From Lutjanus erythropterus (Eukaryota; Chordata; Actinopteri; Lutjaniformes; Lutjanidae): a stretch of 64,000 nucleotides of DNA. Under the pieces are notes generated by a model. It was not told where the DNA came from and searched no databases. It worked only from the letters and a program-made list of their open reading frames with translations. Below are positions 37,669-50,637 of this stretch, piece by piece. Position 1 is the stretch's first letter. Each line of letters starts with the position of its first letter. The position numbers were made by a program, and so were the translations under genes. The DNA is taken from NCBI GenBank assembly GCA_020091685.1, contig CM034613.1:9384474-9448473 (forward strand), written 5' to 3'.

Positions 37669-37890
37669 AAAGGTCCAGTGTGTAAAATCTAGATGGCTCT
37701 GTTGGCAGAAATGGAGTGTAATATTCATAGGTATGTTTTCATTAGTGTATAATCACCTGAACATAAAAATCACTGTGTTTTTGTTACCTTTGAATGAGAT
37801 GTTTATATCTACAGAAGGAGTGGGACCTCCTTCATGAAGGCCACCATGTTTCTGCAGTAGCCCAGAATGGACAAACCAAATAGATAGTTT
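37669..37890 (+). repeat. Interspersed repeat (GTCCAGTGTGTAAGATTT family), copy 2
   Basis: The better-preserved partner of 9670-9902: AGGTCCAGTGTGTAAAATCT, GTTGGCAGAAATGGAGTG, TTCATTAGTGTATAATCACC, ACCATGTTTCTGCAGTAGCC and AGAATGGACAAACCAAATAG. It is non-coding, and the block order is conserved between the two copies. Confidence 0.62.
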
Positions 37891-40800
37891 TAACTCTATT
37901 ATTGGTCTAAAAACATCCACACAGAACAATCAATTCAAGTATTTTGCTAGTTAAACAAGTTTTATTGTAATCGTTCTTTACACATAAGATCAAACCTGTT
38001 GATGACTTGTTACACTGATGTACACTATTCCATAAAAGCTGAAACTAACATTGCTGAACTGATGAAGTCATTTACTGGATGTTCAGAGTCAAGTGCATTA
38101 ACACTCGCTGCTCTTCAGTTCTCCAATGATTCAGAACAAACTATTTTCCTCATTTTTTCTGCGGTGACGGCTGTGAACCTGCAGCTGGGAAGTACCCACT
38201 GTACGCTGGTTATATAACTGTGAGCACCACTGATGGGAGATTACACACGGTTTGCGAGGACACCCTGAAGGCACCGGCGCTCGCTCACAAGCCGCCACAG
38301 CCACACACTCGCACATGGACGACTGCGTACACCAGATGCCACAGACAGAAACCTCGAAGGCATCGTCGGAGAGAGGAACAGAGTGCAGGGTGCAGAGAAC
38401 TGATTCACATGAATGCTAAAATACGAGAGCTATTTTTGTGTCCGTCAGGGTGGAGATTTAGAACAACGTAGCTGCTGGAAATCAAACCCACGTGTTTGAA
38501 TTTGCGCTAAAAATGGAGCTCAAAACAGGACCCCTGGAGTGACTTCCTTCACCCCACATGCAGCCTCTCCTCTGTCATATATTACTATAAAACTAAAAAG
38601 GAACATTTACACAACAACCACAGGGTTTAAACTAATAGAGCTGTATTTAAAAATGTGATGACAGGGAACAAAGAGGCATAGCAAGAAGCTGTAAAAATAT
38701 GAACCAGGATCAGGTTTTTTTCTGGAGAATGTTAAAAATTATATAACTTAACTCACACATGGTGCCACTGACAATTTATAGCCATTTTCATGAGAATCCA
38801 TGATGTAAAATGGTGTCTATTACTGTGCTGGATTTAAGATTTGATCATCTCGTCATTTTAGCTAAAATATAACCATAACCCATGAGTCTTAGCCACTGAA
38901 ATACTGTCAAAGCCTCATGGGACTTGTTGAATGCTAAAAAAAAATAGTATGAAGCCACCGAAAAGCATCTCAGAGCAGTGTTATTATTCATTCCAATTTC
39001 ATCTTTATTTAAAAGGATAATGCTGGGAAAAGTCCAACACATTCTTGGTGTGTGGCCTCATGACACCCTAGCGTCAGTGCCAGTTTTGCATGTGCAGGAC
39101 TCCGTGGTGAAGTCAGCAATACTTAATAAACACCACCCCAGTAGACTTTCAAAGTAAAACTTTCTTAGAAAAAACAAGAGGAAATGAGAAGTTCAAAATA
39201 AGACCTTGTCTTTGTCTGGCATGTGTCCCCTAGACATAAATGAGATCAATTTAAAACCAATATGAGACTTTGACCGTTTTCTCACACTTATTTGAGCCCA
39301 ACTGAAGCTCTTCAGAAAACAGTGCGATCTAAAAGAAACCTCTGTTGTTTTAAATGAGATCTGAATTTGTCTCAGTGGTCAAATTAAAGTCCTGTTGCTC
39401 CACACAGAAATCTGTGAGACATCTAGAGACAAAACAATATTAAAACAGACAACAACACTAATAAAAAGTGCAAAAAAGTGCAGATGTATCAGTTCTCTTA
39501 TTTTAAATTCCCTCTGTAGACTATAGTAAGTGGCAGCAGAAAAGAACACAAAGAGCTGGGGACAGACAGCAAATATTTGTGATTATTTTCAAAAGTTAAC
39601 TCAAATTAAATTAATAACTGCATGTGCAGAAATCCCAGCCAACAAAACAATGAGTAATCAGTTTGTCGAGAAGCAAAATTTGTCCAACCAGGCAAAAAAA
39701 AATGATTGAATGCATTATGGGAGATCCAAATTGCATTAATAAATAAAAAGTCATGATCGTACAACTTTTACTAAAGCTGCTCAATATAAAGCCCAAATAT
39801 TATAATTAAAAAGCTGTACAAATTACGTCCTACCTCAACAAGACTGACTTTCTTTGTGGCACAAAGCATTGAAGTCTTCGCTGTCCTGACCGTGTTGTGT
39901 TAAAAACCAGAAATAAACAGCACCGTCTTGAGCTTGTATTTTTCTAACTGAGTCAGAGGGAAACCTGAGATGACCTGGAGGTGACACTGGAGAAGAGGCC
40001 GAGGTGGGATCTGATCCTAAACCAGCAGAGACACATGTGGCTCCAGAGCCCGGGGACGACAATCAATACACCATCTCTGAGCGAGTCACACCCTCGTGGT
40101 TCTACTCAGCTTTCATCACTGACGGCCACGCCCTCGACATCATCCCCTGAAACTGCAGCAGCTCCATCTTCATGCCTTCAGCCCTCCCTCTTATAACACA
40201 TGGTGCTCGTTATTAAGCCCAGAATCCAACATGTTAGGTAACATCCTCACCAGCAGAATAAATCATCACCCATTTTCACACATGCTGCAGATTTCTTAAC
40301 TTACTTCTTGAAGTAAACTTAAAGTCTGAGCAAAGTACAAACCAGTAATACACGTATACTTTGACAAATATGTCACAGTATTCAGAAAGTTAGACAGAAG
40401 CTAAATTCAATGCTGTTAAACCCTAAATACTAGGTGTAAAACTACAACATCCTAATGGAATCAGGGGTAAGAAAAACCAGCTCATTCCTAATTCATTTAG
40501 AGATAGAGAAATAAATGAATAAACTGATGTTCAAGACTAAAATCATAAATTTACAAAAACAACAAAAAAATCTGAGTCATACATTTTTGTGAGAAAAAAA
40601 CTCATATCAAAATGTTAAAAAACTCAAAAAGTGTGTTTTTCTGTCAAATTTATCATTATTATTATTATTATGAAATATTCCCCCCTTCCTGTCACCACAT
40701 TTTAATGTTAATAATACTTTTAATCCCAAATACCCTTTTCTTCTTTAACTATGTTCTTCTTCATTGTTTTACAGTTTGATTGCTTCTTTCCTTGTTCTGT

Positions 40801-41304
40801 TTTTGTTATTTCCCAGAAGTCTCACTTATTTTAAATCTTTTTGCACATTGTAATGAAGAGAGAAGAGATGAGAATGTGTTTTACAGGCATGATTCACGCT
40901 AAATATAAGTAGCCAAGTCAGTAAGAGATCAAATGATAAGCTTTTCTATGAGGCAGAATTGCTGTGAACGCAGAAATAATCTGATTTTCTTACTTAACCC
41001 CACAGTGAGCAGAGCTAAACAACAATCCACACATTCACTCAGGAGTTCCCTAAACTTTTTCACGTCAAGAGCACATTAGACCATGGACCCCCAGTCCGAG
41101 AAAGAATCCCCTCTGAGTAACTGTTTTTAACATTTCTTGAACATAAGTCCTCACAATCAATCATTGATCAAACTGGATCACAATAAATCGCAATAATTCA
41201 AAACAGCCACTCCTGTTTCCTCCATTTCCCGTTCTAACTTCCAAGAAATGTGCAGAAAATTAAAATAGTCTGTTTTTCCTTTTGTTGTTGTTTTTCCTGG
41301 AATC
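37891..41304. other. Spacer, no gene seen
   Basis: Mostly AT-rich. Positions 38220-38480 and 39960-40190 are more GC-balanced, with short frames on the plus strand, but neither shows paired splice sites or a recognised domain. A short (ATT)n run lies near 40655-40670. Confidence 0.35.
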
Positions 41305-41534
41305 CCATAGCACAGTGGTGCCCAACCCTGGTCCTCAGGGACCCCTGTCCAGCATGTTTCAGAAGTTTCCCTGCTCCAACACACCTGATTCAAATGATCA
41401 GCTCACCATCAAGCCTCTGCAGAAGCCTGACAACAACCTGATCATTTGAATCAAGTGTGTTGGAGCAGGGAAACATCTAAAACATGCAGGACAGTGGGCC
41501 CTGAGGACCAGGGTTGGGAAACACTGCCATAGCA
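41305..41534. mobile_element. hAT-type MITE with perfect 8-bp target duplication
   Basis: The element body is 41313-41526. It begins CAGTGGTGCCCAACCCTGGT and ends ACCAGGGTTGGGAAACACTG, which are inverted repeats with CAGTG termini. The flanks carry the identical octamer CCATAGCA (41305-41312 and 41527-41534), the 8-bp target-site duplication expected of hAT transposition. The interior is a near-palindrome (CCTGCTCCAACACACCTGAT against TCAAGTGTGTTGGAGCAGGG). No transposase is encoded, so it needed an autonomous partner elsewhere. The intact duplication suggests a fairly recent insertion. Confidence 0.93.
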
Positions 41535-42225
41535 CAACCAAGGACCCTAGTTTGAAAACCACCGCATTAACTAACAAACTATAACTAAACAGAAAAGGTC
41601 TGATTAAATCTTACATAAAATTCTTACCTGGGTAATAAGTGTTCTTCTGAGCAGACCCAACATCAATCACGAGATGTCTTGTGATGTGTTAGACTTATCA
41701 TCTCTGTCTTTTATATTTGCTCAGAGCAGAGGAGGACAGGAAACGTGGTGAGATGGTTGTCTATTAGCTTCCTCCTCTCTTATCTCTTCGTTCTTTTTAA
41801 TTCACTCATGACGGACTGTTTCAGTGACGTATAGGCTTGATGTTCACATGCAGGTTGGCACAGAAAACACCATAAAACCAGTATTAGATAAGGTCTTGAT
41901 TGTGATGGTGGTGGTGCATGCTGGCAGCACCAGTCTGCAGCTGCAGCTGCAGCTAATTATGTTGATAAAGAGAGGTGGTGGTGAGTGATTGGCTCCTGTG
42001 TGGGTTGAGGGTGGGACTGGTATCAATAAGCCTTACTGATTGGCTGACGTGAAACAGGACTGAGTTGCTTTGTGGATTTTAATCTGATTGGATGATTGTG
42101 AGAGGCAGATAAATATATGAATGGACAGCAACCAAGTGACAATTACTAATAAATCAAGAGAAGAGGCTGAAGCAGATTTCTGACTAAAGCTCAATAAATA
42201 GATTTTTGGTTGTCCGTTGAGGCTT
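41535..42225. other. Spacer, no gene seen
   Basis: Contains a short CAGCTG hexamer repeat at about 41935-41955. Nothing else was recognised. Confidence 0.35.
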
Positions 42226-42806
42226 GAAGGATCAGTTCATCCAAATTATATAAAAATATACTTTCTTATTAAGGTCAAATCAGTAAGTTTTTTCTTTGCA
42301 CAACACAGGAGTTGCTGTTCAACTGCTGCCCTGATCGATCAGTTTGTGTCATTGTGTAACATCTGAACTAATCTTTTAAAAGACTGAAGTCACACAATAA
42401 AACAAACAAACTAAGAGGTTGAGGCAGTAGCAGACCAGCAACTCCTGTGTTTTGTGGGGTAAAATGACTATTTTCACCTATGGTGTTTGGTTTGTTTGAA
42501 GAGGGCGATATTTAGCTCATACAATGGCAGTTTCCCATCAGAAAAAAACTGCCTGACAGCCAGGTAAAGCAGTGAAAATATTTTAAATGTAGCGTGCACT
42601 TTTACACTTTTAAGTGGACCTTTCTTAAAGTAGGTAAAATACAATTTGTCGCTGACCATGTCCACAGCAGTACCTTGCTTAGCTTCTATGCTGGTACTCC
42701 TTTCTGCTTCTCCAAATAGGGGGCATGGCGACCTCCATCTATAGATAATACACTGACTATTGATAATTGTCTCAATCCCACTTTAAAACAACCAAACATT
42801 CCTTTA
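42226..42806 (+). mobile_element. Fold-back MITE, third near-complete copy
   Basis: Shares CACAACACAGGAGTTGCTGT, AGTTTGTGTCATTGTGTAAC, GTCACACAATAAAACAAACA, AGGTAAAGCAGTGAAAATAT, CTGACCATGTCCACAGCAGT and GATAATACACTGACTATTG with the other copies. The left outer part is shortened, so it is an internally deleted variant. Confidence 0.72.
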
Positions 42807-43509
42807 AACTTCATTTAGTTTAATTATATTTTTGACACTTTATTTTTGATTTACACCATTAATACCATTAATGATAAATATATACATTTGGGTAATTTGG
42901 CTGAACTGACCCTTTGACTGTAACCCATGACATTAATTTTATATTTATCAAACATTAGTATGCACGGCAAGACTGACCAGTAAATCAATCATCCCTTACC
43001 TTTAACGCATTTACTTGACATTGGATCGCCTCACAAACACGTCAACAACAGCATGAAAACCGACACCAACATCTCAACAAGCTGCTGCATCAAGTGCAGA
43101 GGTCACAGCCACCACATCCAGTTCATAAACACCACAAAGTCTTTAACTTTAATGGGATCTGGCCGCTTCATGGAGCCAAATAAAGTTCCAGACTCAGATC
43201 CACAAATCAACAAGACAAGCAAGAAATATGACTGAGCCGTAAAAGCTGAACGTGGCCGTGGCAGAGGCTGCAGAGACAGATGGGCTAACAGTAGAGAAAG
43301 GCAGAAAGGTTCTGCTGAGAGCGAAACTGGAGATGACAGATGGCCAGATGCAGAAATAATAGTTTGAGAGAAAAGTGATGCAGCTGTCTGGTCATGTCTG
43401 ACAGGAAGGAAAAACAGAGACAGAGAGGGTGATAAATTCATGCTATCAACATTGAGATTTATCTGGACTTGGTTTGGTCTGTCATGGCTAAGTGACGACG
43501 ATAACAAAG
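42807..43509. other. Spacer, no gene seen
   Basis: The minus frame 43103-43507 (134 codons) has no recognised domain or splice sites. Confidence 0.35.
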
Positions 43510-43745
43510 AAGCACCATGGTGTTATGACACCAATGGAGAGTGTTCTCAGTTTTACTTCCCACAAGCAATGTACTGTGATACTGTCCATGGTAAGTTTTG
43601 TACATCATGTACTGACTAATGCAGCAGCACTGTAGCATACTGACAATGCTACTGGCCATGCTGCAAAAAGTACGGTAACGTGGTACAGCATACCATGGTA
43701 CAATTCTACATTGTACAGTGGTGCAAGTAAGGTATCACGTGAACA
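43510..43745. repeat. CCATGGTA-rich palindromic patch
   Basis: Repeated self-complementary motifs (ACCATGGTGTTATGACACCA, GTCCATGGTAAG, GCATACCATGGTACAATTC, TACAGTGGTGCAAG) resemble small fold-back repeats known in fish. No clear ends were found. Confidence 0.4.
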
Positions 43746-43916
43746 AAAAGATAGTGTGGATGTGAGGTAGCTCATACAACAACATCCATAACAATGTTTA
43801 CAGTGTAATACAGTATATTTTCAAATTAAAATATGAATTATTATGTATGTTGGATTGTCCTCATACCTAAACAAAAGAATAGGCAGATTACCAAAATGAC
43901 AGAATCCACTGGGCCA

Positions 43917-44553
43917 TAAGTATGTTATGTAATGTGACTGTACAGTATGTTATGATACATTATGTTACATTGTGACATGTTATGATATGTTACAATATAA
44001 GGCAAAGATATTGCATTACCTTATGATCATTATGTTTTGTTATGTTGCAATAAGTATTACATTGCGATATTTTTACATTACATTTATTTTATGTTATGAT
44101 ATGCTATGTTACGTTACATTATGATATTATGTTAAAATATGCTATATTATGATGTATCATGTTACATGACAAGATTCTACATCACGAAATGTTACTTACA
44201 ATATGTTTCATTAAAATACAATGTTACATTACATTATCTTCATTATGGCTTGTTATGTTGTGACAAGTTATATTACAGTGTGATATTTTACATTACAATA
44301 TGTCATGTTACGTTATGTTACATTACGTTACGTTACGTTACGATATTATGTTATATGTTGTTCCATATATAGTTAGATTACAAGATGTGACATTAGAAGA
44401 TTTTGTGTTACACTGTCATGTAATGCTATGTTACATTACAAGATACTACCTTACAATATTACGCAGCAATATGTTATGCTACGATATGTTACAATTCAGT
44501 ATGTTGCATTATGAGATGTTATATTACGAGATGTTACTTTAAAATATGTTATA
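43917..44553. repeat. Degenerate pentamer array (TTATG / GTTAC)
   Basis: About 0.64 kb of AT-rich sequence built from TTATGTTACAT, GTTACGTTACGTTACG, ATGATATG and similar units that recur mainly in steps of five bases. It includes GTTAC/GTAAC-type self-complementary pieces. The local tyrosine- and leucine-rich frames (for example 44139-44542) are artefacts. Confidence 0.82.
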
Positions 44554-44934
44554 TCTTGCTCTGATAAATTTGATGAGGTGATGTTAAAATCCTGGATATT
44601 CTGACTGGAATTTCTCCCTACTTTTAGACATTTTATAGATTAAAGGATTAGTCAGGAAGTTAAGAAAATATTCAACAGATTAATAGATAATGAAAATAAT
44701 CAGTAATTCTACATATTGTTTTAGGCAGTCATCAGATTTATTTGGCTGCACATTATGAGATTAGCTATTAGTTAAGCATTTAGGAACAGCTTTTCTGATG
44801 TTTAAATTATATAACAGGTCCTTTAATGTTCCTATATTCCTACTGTACCATCTATTTATGGGACCTTTTTGCAAGAGATGACAGCAGTTCTTGATCTTCA
44901 GTCACAAAGATACGGCCACAGCAAACTGCACTTC
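44554..44934. other. AT-rich spacer
   Basis: No repeat or gene was recognised. Confidence 0.3.
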
Positions 44935-44979
44935 TACACACACACACACACACACACGCACGCGCACACACACACACAT
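44935..44979 (+). repeat. (CA)n microsatellite with CG interruptions
   Basis: Two CA runs separated by CGCACGCGCA. Confidence 0.93.
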
Positions 44980-47900
44980 GCAAGCATGCACAGATGCACA
45001 AGCTAATACTCCATGCATCTGCACTGAGCTCACTTGTGAACATTGCCAAATTAGTGGATTTTAAAACTCTCACTCTCTAAAAAGCCAAAAAAAATCCACT
45101 CAGAAGCTCTTTAATTCTGTTCTAAGAGCATCTGGCAGCTCACAGCTCATACTTTTCATTTCTGGTTTGACAGCTTATCTTTCTTATTGCTGCAGATACA
45201 GAACAGACAGATGTGACCTCATCTTTCTGGCAGTTACAACTGGGTCCAATTTCAGGAATTTTTCAGTGATCACCAAAAACTTCAACAGGGAATGTTTTGG
45301 GTCGTATTTCGCAGATCTGCTGTTCAGTTCTCTTGGGGCAGGTCAAGTAAGTCTGGACAAGTCCAACAGAAATATCTTGTCTTGTCAAGTTATAACACTT
45401 TATCCCTGGAAATTACGTCCATATTTGTAAGCGTTTCCCACTTTTATGCAGTAGACTGGAGTTTGGATTTTGTCATGCACCTGTAATTAACGTTCATGCC
45501 TTCAGTAACCAAAAATAATTAAAAAAATGTTGACACTGGACATAAAATACATTTTCACTGAAGGTGATCTAAGGTTCTGCAGAACAGTCCAATACTGACT
45601 CTCCTGTCTGGAAATAGGATTACAAGTATATTTCAACTCCAGCCGGAGAAACGGCCATATGGGTATTCTGTACAAGCAACTTCCTACAGCCCATGTTTAC
45701 ATTTATTGTTCAGCAGCAACCTCTAGTGGCCATAGTAATTATGACTGGAACATAATGAACATACATTAGGGTTATGGTTTTTTAAAAAGAAGTCAGCGTT
45801 GACTTTCACAGGGGACACGAATCCTGCTCTCCTGGTTGAAAGTCATGTTTTTGTTTGACCCATCCTTGACCCACACAGACTTTTTCACTCTTGAAAACAC
45901 ATAACGTGACTCCAACGGCACGTCGATAGATAATGCTAGAGGGACGCCATCAGAGATTACGTTAGAGGGGTATTTACAGGGTCATAGTTTGAAGCATATG
46001 GGCACTGACCAGGCTGGAAGTCCAGTAGCCAGACTTTCAGTTCACAGAAATGCTGAGCATTACAGTTGATGATTTGCACTGTTGTCTTCATCTTTTATTT
46101 TTGGCAGTTAAAGGTTAAAAGGTTAAAACTTCCAAATGATTCTGGTTACAGTAGGTCAAGTCTCTATGGGTCAAGCCTCTATTGCAGCAAGTGACAGCAG
46201 TTCAAGATAAAACAAGCTCTCATTTCTGTGACTTCAGTCTGACTCAAGTCTTCAGCTCTTTAAGTTCCTTTTGAATAGAAAAGGGCTTGTCTTTTAGAGA
46301 CATTTTGCACTGATGTTCAACAGTCATACATATTCATTATAGAGGAAGCAGAGACACATTGTCTGTTCCAACAGTCGCAGGAGACAGGCTGCACTACAGG
46401 CAGAAGACATTTGAGGAGACGGCACGGCTAAATTAGGGAAATTTAGGAACTGAACGAAAAGCGAGAATGCAGCTAAATGTCAAAACACATTTTATATGTA
46501 CTGCACATCACAGCTGGATAAAACTTCTTGCAGGAAATTCATAACAAACCGTTTAAGGAAACATCTCTGTGGGAAAACAGCAGCTGAGCTGAGTGGATCT
46601 TCTGAATCTGCACACTCGCTCACTGTTTCCATGTATGAGGACAAACCTTTGGCAACCCTCAGTGTTACTGTTATGGTTCATATTCAATGTACAAGAAAAC
46701 ACGTCCTAATGAAGCATGACACCCCCATGATACAACGGCTCAGGTCTCAGCCTGTTGAACTACATGTAAATAAACTCAGTGGCTTGTTGTCCTACATAAT
46801 CACACACTGACACACACCCACGCACACTTTAAATTTAAAAGGGAGCAGCAGTGCTTTACAAACAGTAATCAGCTTGTAAAAGGTGTTGTATGTCTGTATG
46901 TGTTGCACGTTACCTCCTGCAAAGCTTCACACATTTCTGTCAGCTTTCACCACCAGTGCACGAGGTGATAACAGCAGCTACGACCCTTTCACATTTCTGC
47001 TCTCACTTCTGAGCTTTAACAGCTGAGCAAAATGCACATTGTCTTTTCTACACCAGAACAACTTTCTGTAAACCCATCAGCCTGTTCTTGATTATTTCCA
47101 TTCTTTTAAAGTATGCAGTGTGTTTGCATTGACTGACTTTTTGGCCACTTCGGAGCACTGGAAAGAAGTTGCGACCACAACATTAACATGAGGAGCTGTC
47201 AGCCTTTTTTTTTAGTTTCAGCAGTTGTAGTGACTTTTTTATTGTATCCAAACTGCAAGAACTATAATCAGTTGTAGTTCCTCTGGACTTTCTGAAGCCC
47301 CTACTTCAGCGCAAGAGTTATGTTGTAAGTGTATGATCAGTTGAACAAGTGAACATTGCTATATACTGTAGAGGAGTTATGCTGCTATATTAACAGCCAG
47401 CTGGCTTACGTTACTTCAGTGTTCCTACTGGTGGTGTGAAAGAGGCTCCCCAGTGGACAGTCCTCTGAAAGGAGCTCCCAGAACTGTTTGGTCTGAAAAC
47501 ACCAATTATGACCTTTAAAACCGATACAGCAAACTTGTTAGAAAACAGTTGCCTACCTATACATCCAGCAAAACACGGAGCAACATTAGCAATCAATTGT
47601 AGTCATGTGCCTGCCCACAATATGATATTAAGTCCAATATTTGCTCTCTTTTTGCTCTATTTTTGGCCTCCTCCACCTCTTAAAATATTCACCAGCTGCT
47701 GTGTCTGTCTGCTATTGTTGCTGTGGATCTATCAGAGCTTTTTAGTTAAAAACAACCGCCTTGACAGTTGAGGCTGAACCAAAACATGAATTTAACAGGT
47801 GTGAAACACACTAAAACATTATGTAAAGTTGAAAAGAACTGCAGAGTCGTGTAATAATTCTTGTTGGGTCCTAAATTGCGAGAGGTTAAAGCTGAGGTTT

Positions 47901-49724
47901 GTAACGCTGGAGTAAACTAGACTTTAAAAGTATCCAGCTATCTCAAAAATTGTTTGCTGTGGGGAGAATTTCAACAACTATTACCAGAAAAGCTTCTAAA
48001 ATACATTACCTACCCTAACTTTAATATAAAGAAGTATTGATTAATGCATCTTTAAATTGATTTTGAGTCTGATTCTGTATTGAAGGTATTAAGTTTCCTT
48101 CACATAAAAAACATGCTGCTAGGCCATTAATAATGTTAATCCGCAGTAAGTCAACACACATTACAGTGAGGTTTAACAGGCTGCAGGATGAATGCAATGC
48201 AAAGTATGAGCATCATTTATCATACTAAAAATGATTTGTTCTGTATTGTCTTATTGCAGGGCAGGTTAGCTGAAAATAATGAAGAAATACAGAGAGGAAA
48301 GCTTATAGAAAGCATGTAGATCAAAGCTGAAAATTTCCAGTTTAATATAAAGATGTTTCTCCTCAAAATTACCTCCTCAAATTACCTCAAAGCATTGCCC
48401 AGAGTTGTAGGTTCCTCTACTGTAGTTTCAGATTACATGTCTCTACATGAGGCATAAAATGTACAGATGAGAAAAAAAAAAGGGAAGAATTACAAGAGTT
48501 AGGAAATTTACTCCGGGTTTCCATGCAACCACAAAACACAGAACCACTTCTTTCTTCGCATTTTTAAGCAGAAGTTATCCTAATTTTCCTCTCGTCTGCA
48601 ATCAGAATCTATGACTGTTTTACAGAACGCAGTCACTGTTTTTCCACCTTTGCTTGTGGTTGCATTTCTAACGCTTTCTATCAGAATGTGAAAACTTAAT
48701 TTTATAGTTTTAGGGGACTGATAGGCGCCGAGCAGAGGAACAACTGATTGGACTTTTTTGGTTTTCTGGGAACCACAACTATGAAAGAAACAGAGGTGGA
48801 GCCTTGGATATTTATAATATTCTCAAGCCAAGTAAGAAGTGATTTGACTTTTTAATTCTTGAGGAATTATGTGTTTGGGTGTAACAGCAGAGTTGGAGAA
48901 TTATTCACAGGAATAATTTATGATTACTGGGAAACAATTCCAGCTGAGTTCAGTGACAGTGCAATAAAAACATGGCTGATCAAAGAACTACAGACCGCAT
49001 GTGGCTGATAAACAGGTGGAATCAGAGACCTGCTCTTTGTCCCTTTAAATATACATATCTTTTCATGACTTTCTTCCAGAAACTTTCACTTTTATACAGT
49101 ATAAATGAACCAGATTTAGAAAAAAACAATTAAGCTCCTCTTTTTTTCATTTCATGGACAATTCACAGCCTGTCAGCACATTTTTTATAAAATATAAGGC
49201 TGGGTTGCACCAACAAGGATTCATTTTTAAACGACATTAAACTTTAAATTATGTTGCACAATTTAATCTCTTTAATCTTTAGTTGGCTAAATAGACTTAC
49301 TTTTAAACTAGCAAGCTAACAAACAATGTAACTTTTTTGAAAAGGCTTTTTACTTACCTTTACCTTTTACTTTTACTTCTACTTCTGCCAAAAAAATGTT
49401 AACATTTTTGGCTTGCTAGCAAGGCCCCCTTTATATTTACTAGGTTGGACAGCACTCAAATATATTTACTTATATTTTTAGTCATTTTTATTTGAGTAAT
49501 TAGACTATTTGTTTGTTGTTTACCTCACTAAACATGGATTTACTAAACTAAGATGATCTTTTAATTGTGCAACAGAGGTCATCTTAATTTTAAATCTAGA
49601 TGTAATCATTTTTAAACCTATTTTTGCCAAACTCTTGTTGGTGGAACCCAGTTTAAGAGAAATAGTTGCACAGCAACAAGAAACACAAAACAAACAGCCA
49701 CACTCATGCAGGCCCATGTGTTAC
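44980..49724. other. Long spacer, no confident gene
   Basis: Positions 45835-46020 contain TTGAAAGTCATGTTTTTGTT followed by GACCCATCC-like text, resembling a decayed fish repeat. The remainder is unique-looking AT-rich DNA. Frames at 45167-45486, 46496-46810 and 47508-47771 have no domain or splice evidence. Confidence 0.35.
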
Positions 49725-49839
49725 CCACCACATAGTAGAAATGCATGTCTGGTCGCACAGGTCGCTCTTCTATGTGCACAGCTGGAGGTGGAGGAGACGG
49801 TGTGGAAGTGAACGGCGAGGGTCCATCCAGCAGGAGCAT
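49725..49839 (-). other. Candidate exon, possibly an alternative first exon of arhgap6
   Basis: On the minus strand an ATG at 49839 opens a frame beginning MLLLDGPSPFTSTP, followed by a four-proline run and VHIEERPVRPDMHFYYVV. It then reaches two possible donors, TATGTG|GTGGGT (exon end 49729, phase 0) and GTGG|GTAACA (exon end 49725, phase 1). The phase-0 donor would join in frame to the arhgap6 exon at 6146. There is also an internal acceptor-like site, pyrimidine-rich and ending in CCTCCAG, which would give a 57-bp internal exon (49725-49781). The peptide is less random than neighbouring frames, and its PD-H-YVV ending loosely recalls the end of human ARHGAP6 exon 1. The ATG context is ordinary and a (TG)n tract begins about 10 bp upstream. 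It may be chance; nothing else in the window supports transcription here. Confidence 0.28.
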
Positions 49840-49848
49840 CAGTCAGGA

Positions 49849-49852
49849 GTGT

Positions 49853-49900
<48 letters not shown>
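49849..49900 (+). repeat. (TG)n microsatellite
   Basis: About 24 TG units with one GA interruption, beginning about 10 bp upstream of the ATG of the candidate minus-strand exon. Confidence 0.96.
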
Positions 49901-49901
<1 letters not shown>

Positions 49902-49989
49902 TTCCAAATCCTCACAGGTACTCCAAATAATCAGGAAAAACAGCCTCAATGAAACCTCCAGTTTTCTTCTTCTCTGGATTCTTTCTCCT

Positions 49990-50225
49990 CTTCTATGTTT
50001 CTGCTCCCTCTCTCTTCCCTACTCCAGCGTCTCTCCTGCACTTGACGTTACTCCTCCCCCCCTCACCCCCTTTCCTCTCTCTCCTCCCCTATTCCTCCTC
50101 CCCACATGACTTCAGTCCCTCATCCCTCCCTCTTTCTGTTTTGGTTCCACTTCCTCCCTTTTTTTTCCTCTTCCAGCGCAATTTAATCTCCTGTATCTCT
50201 TTTTTCCCTCCTTAAAACATAAAAA
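49990..50225 (-). repeat. Polypyrimidine-biased segment
   Basis: The plus strand is largely C and T (CTCCTCCCCCCCTCACCCCC, CTCTCTCCTCCCC), so the minus strand is a GGAGGA-type polypurine. It leads into the (TC)n tract. Confidence 0.7.
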
Positions 50226-50227
50226 CA

Positions 50228-50229
<2 letters not shown>

Positions 50230-50280
<51 letters not shown>
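50230..50280 (+). repeat. (TC)n microsatellite
   Basis: About 23 TC units followed by TTCTTC motifs. Confidence 0.96.
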
Positions 50281-50449
50281 TCTTCCTCTTCTTTGGTGTC
50301 TGTTTCCTCTTCCTCTCCTGTTTGTTTTCTGAATATGTTAATTTGAGAAACAAGCTCTTAAGTAGTTAAAGTTTTCATCTCACTCTTTCTGTCTCTCCGT
50401 GTTGATTGCAGATTGCTGTCAGTACTTCCTGTGCTAGCCACGGCCACCA

Positions 50450-50452
<3 letters not shown>

Positions 50453-50483
<31 letters not shown>
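50453..50483 (+). repeat. (TG)n microsatellite
   Basis: About 15 uninterrupted TG units. Confidence 0.95.
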
Positions 50484-50484
<1 letters not shown>

Positions 50485-50565
50485 GTAGATAACATGGCGT
50501 GCTCTCTGCTGTCAGAAACAGGAAGAGTGGAGCTTGGTAGTTTGGCCCTGATGAGAGAACCTTCC

Positions 50566-50568
<3 letters not shown>

Positions 50569-50637
<69 letters not shown>

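Noticed and set aside
44139..44542. Tyr- and Leu-rich plus-strand frames
   Set aside because: By-products of the TTATG/GTTAC pentamer array.
49666..50109. 147-codon plus-strand frame
   Set aside because: It contains a Val-Cys run from the (TG)n tract and a Ser/Pro/Leu tail from a polypyrimidine stretch, both artefacts of simple repeats.
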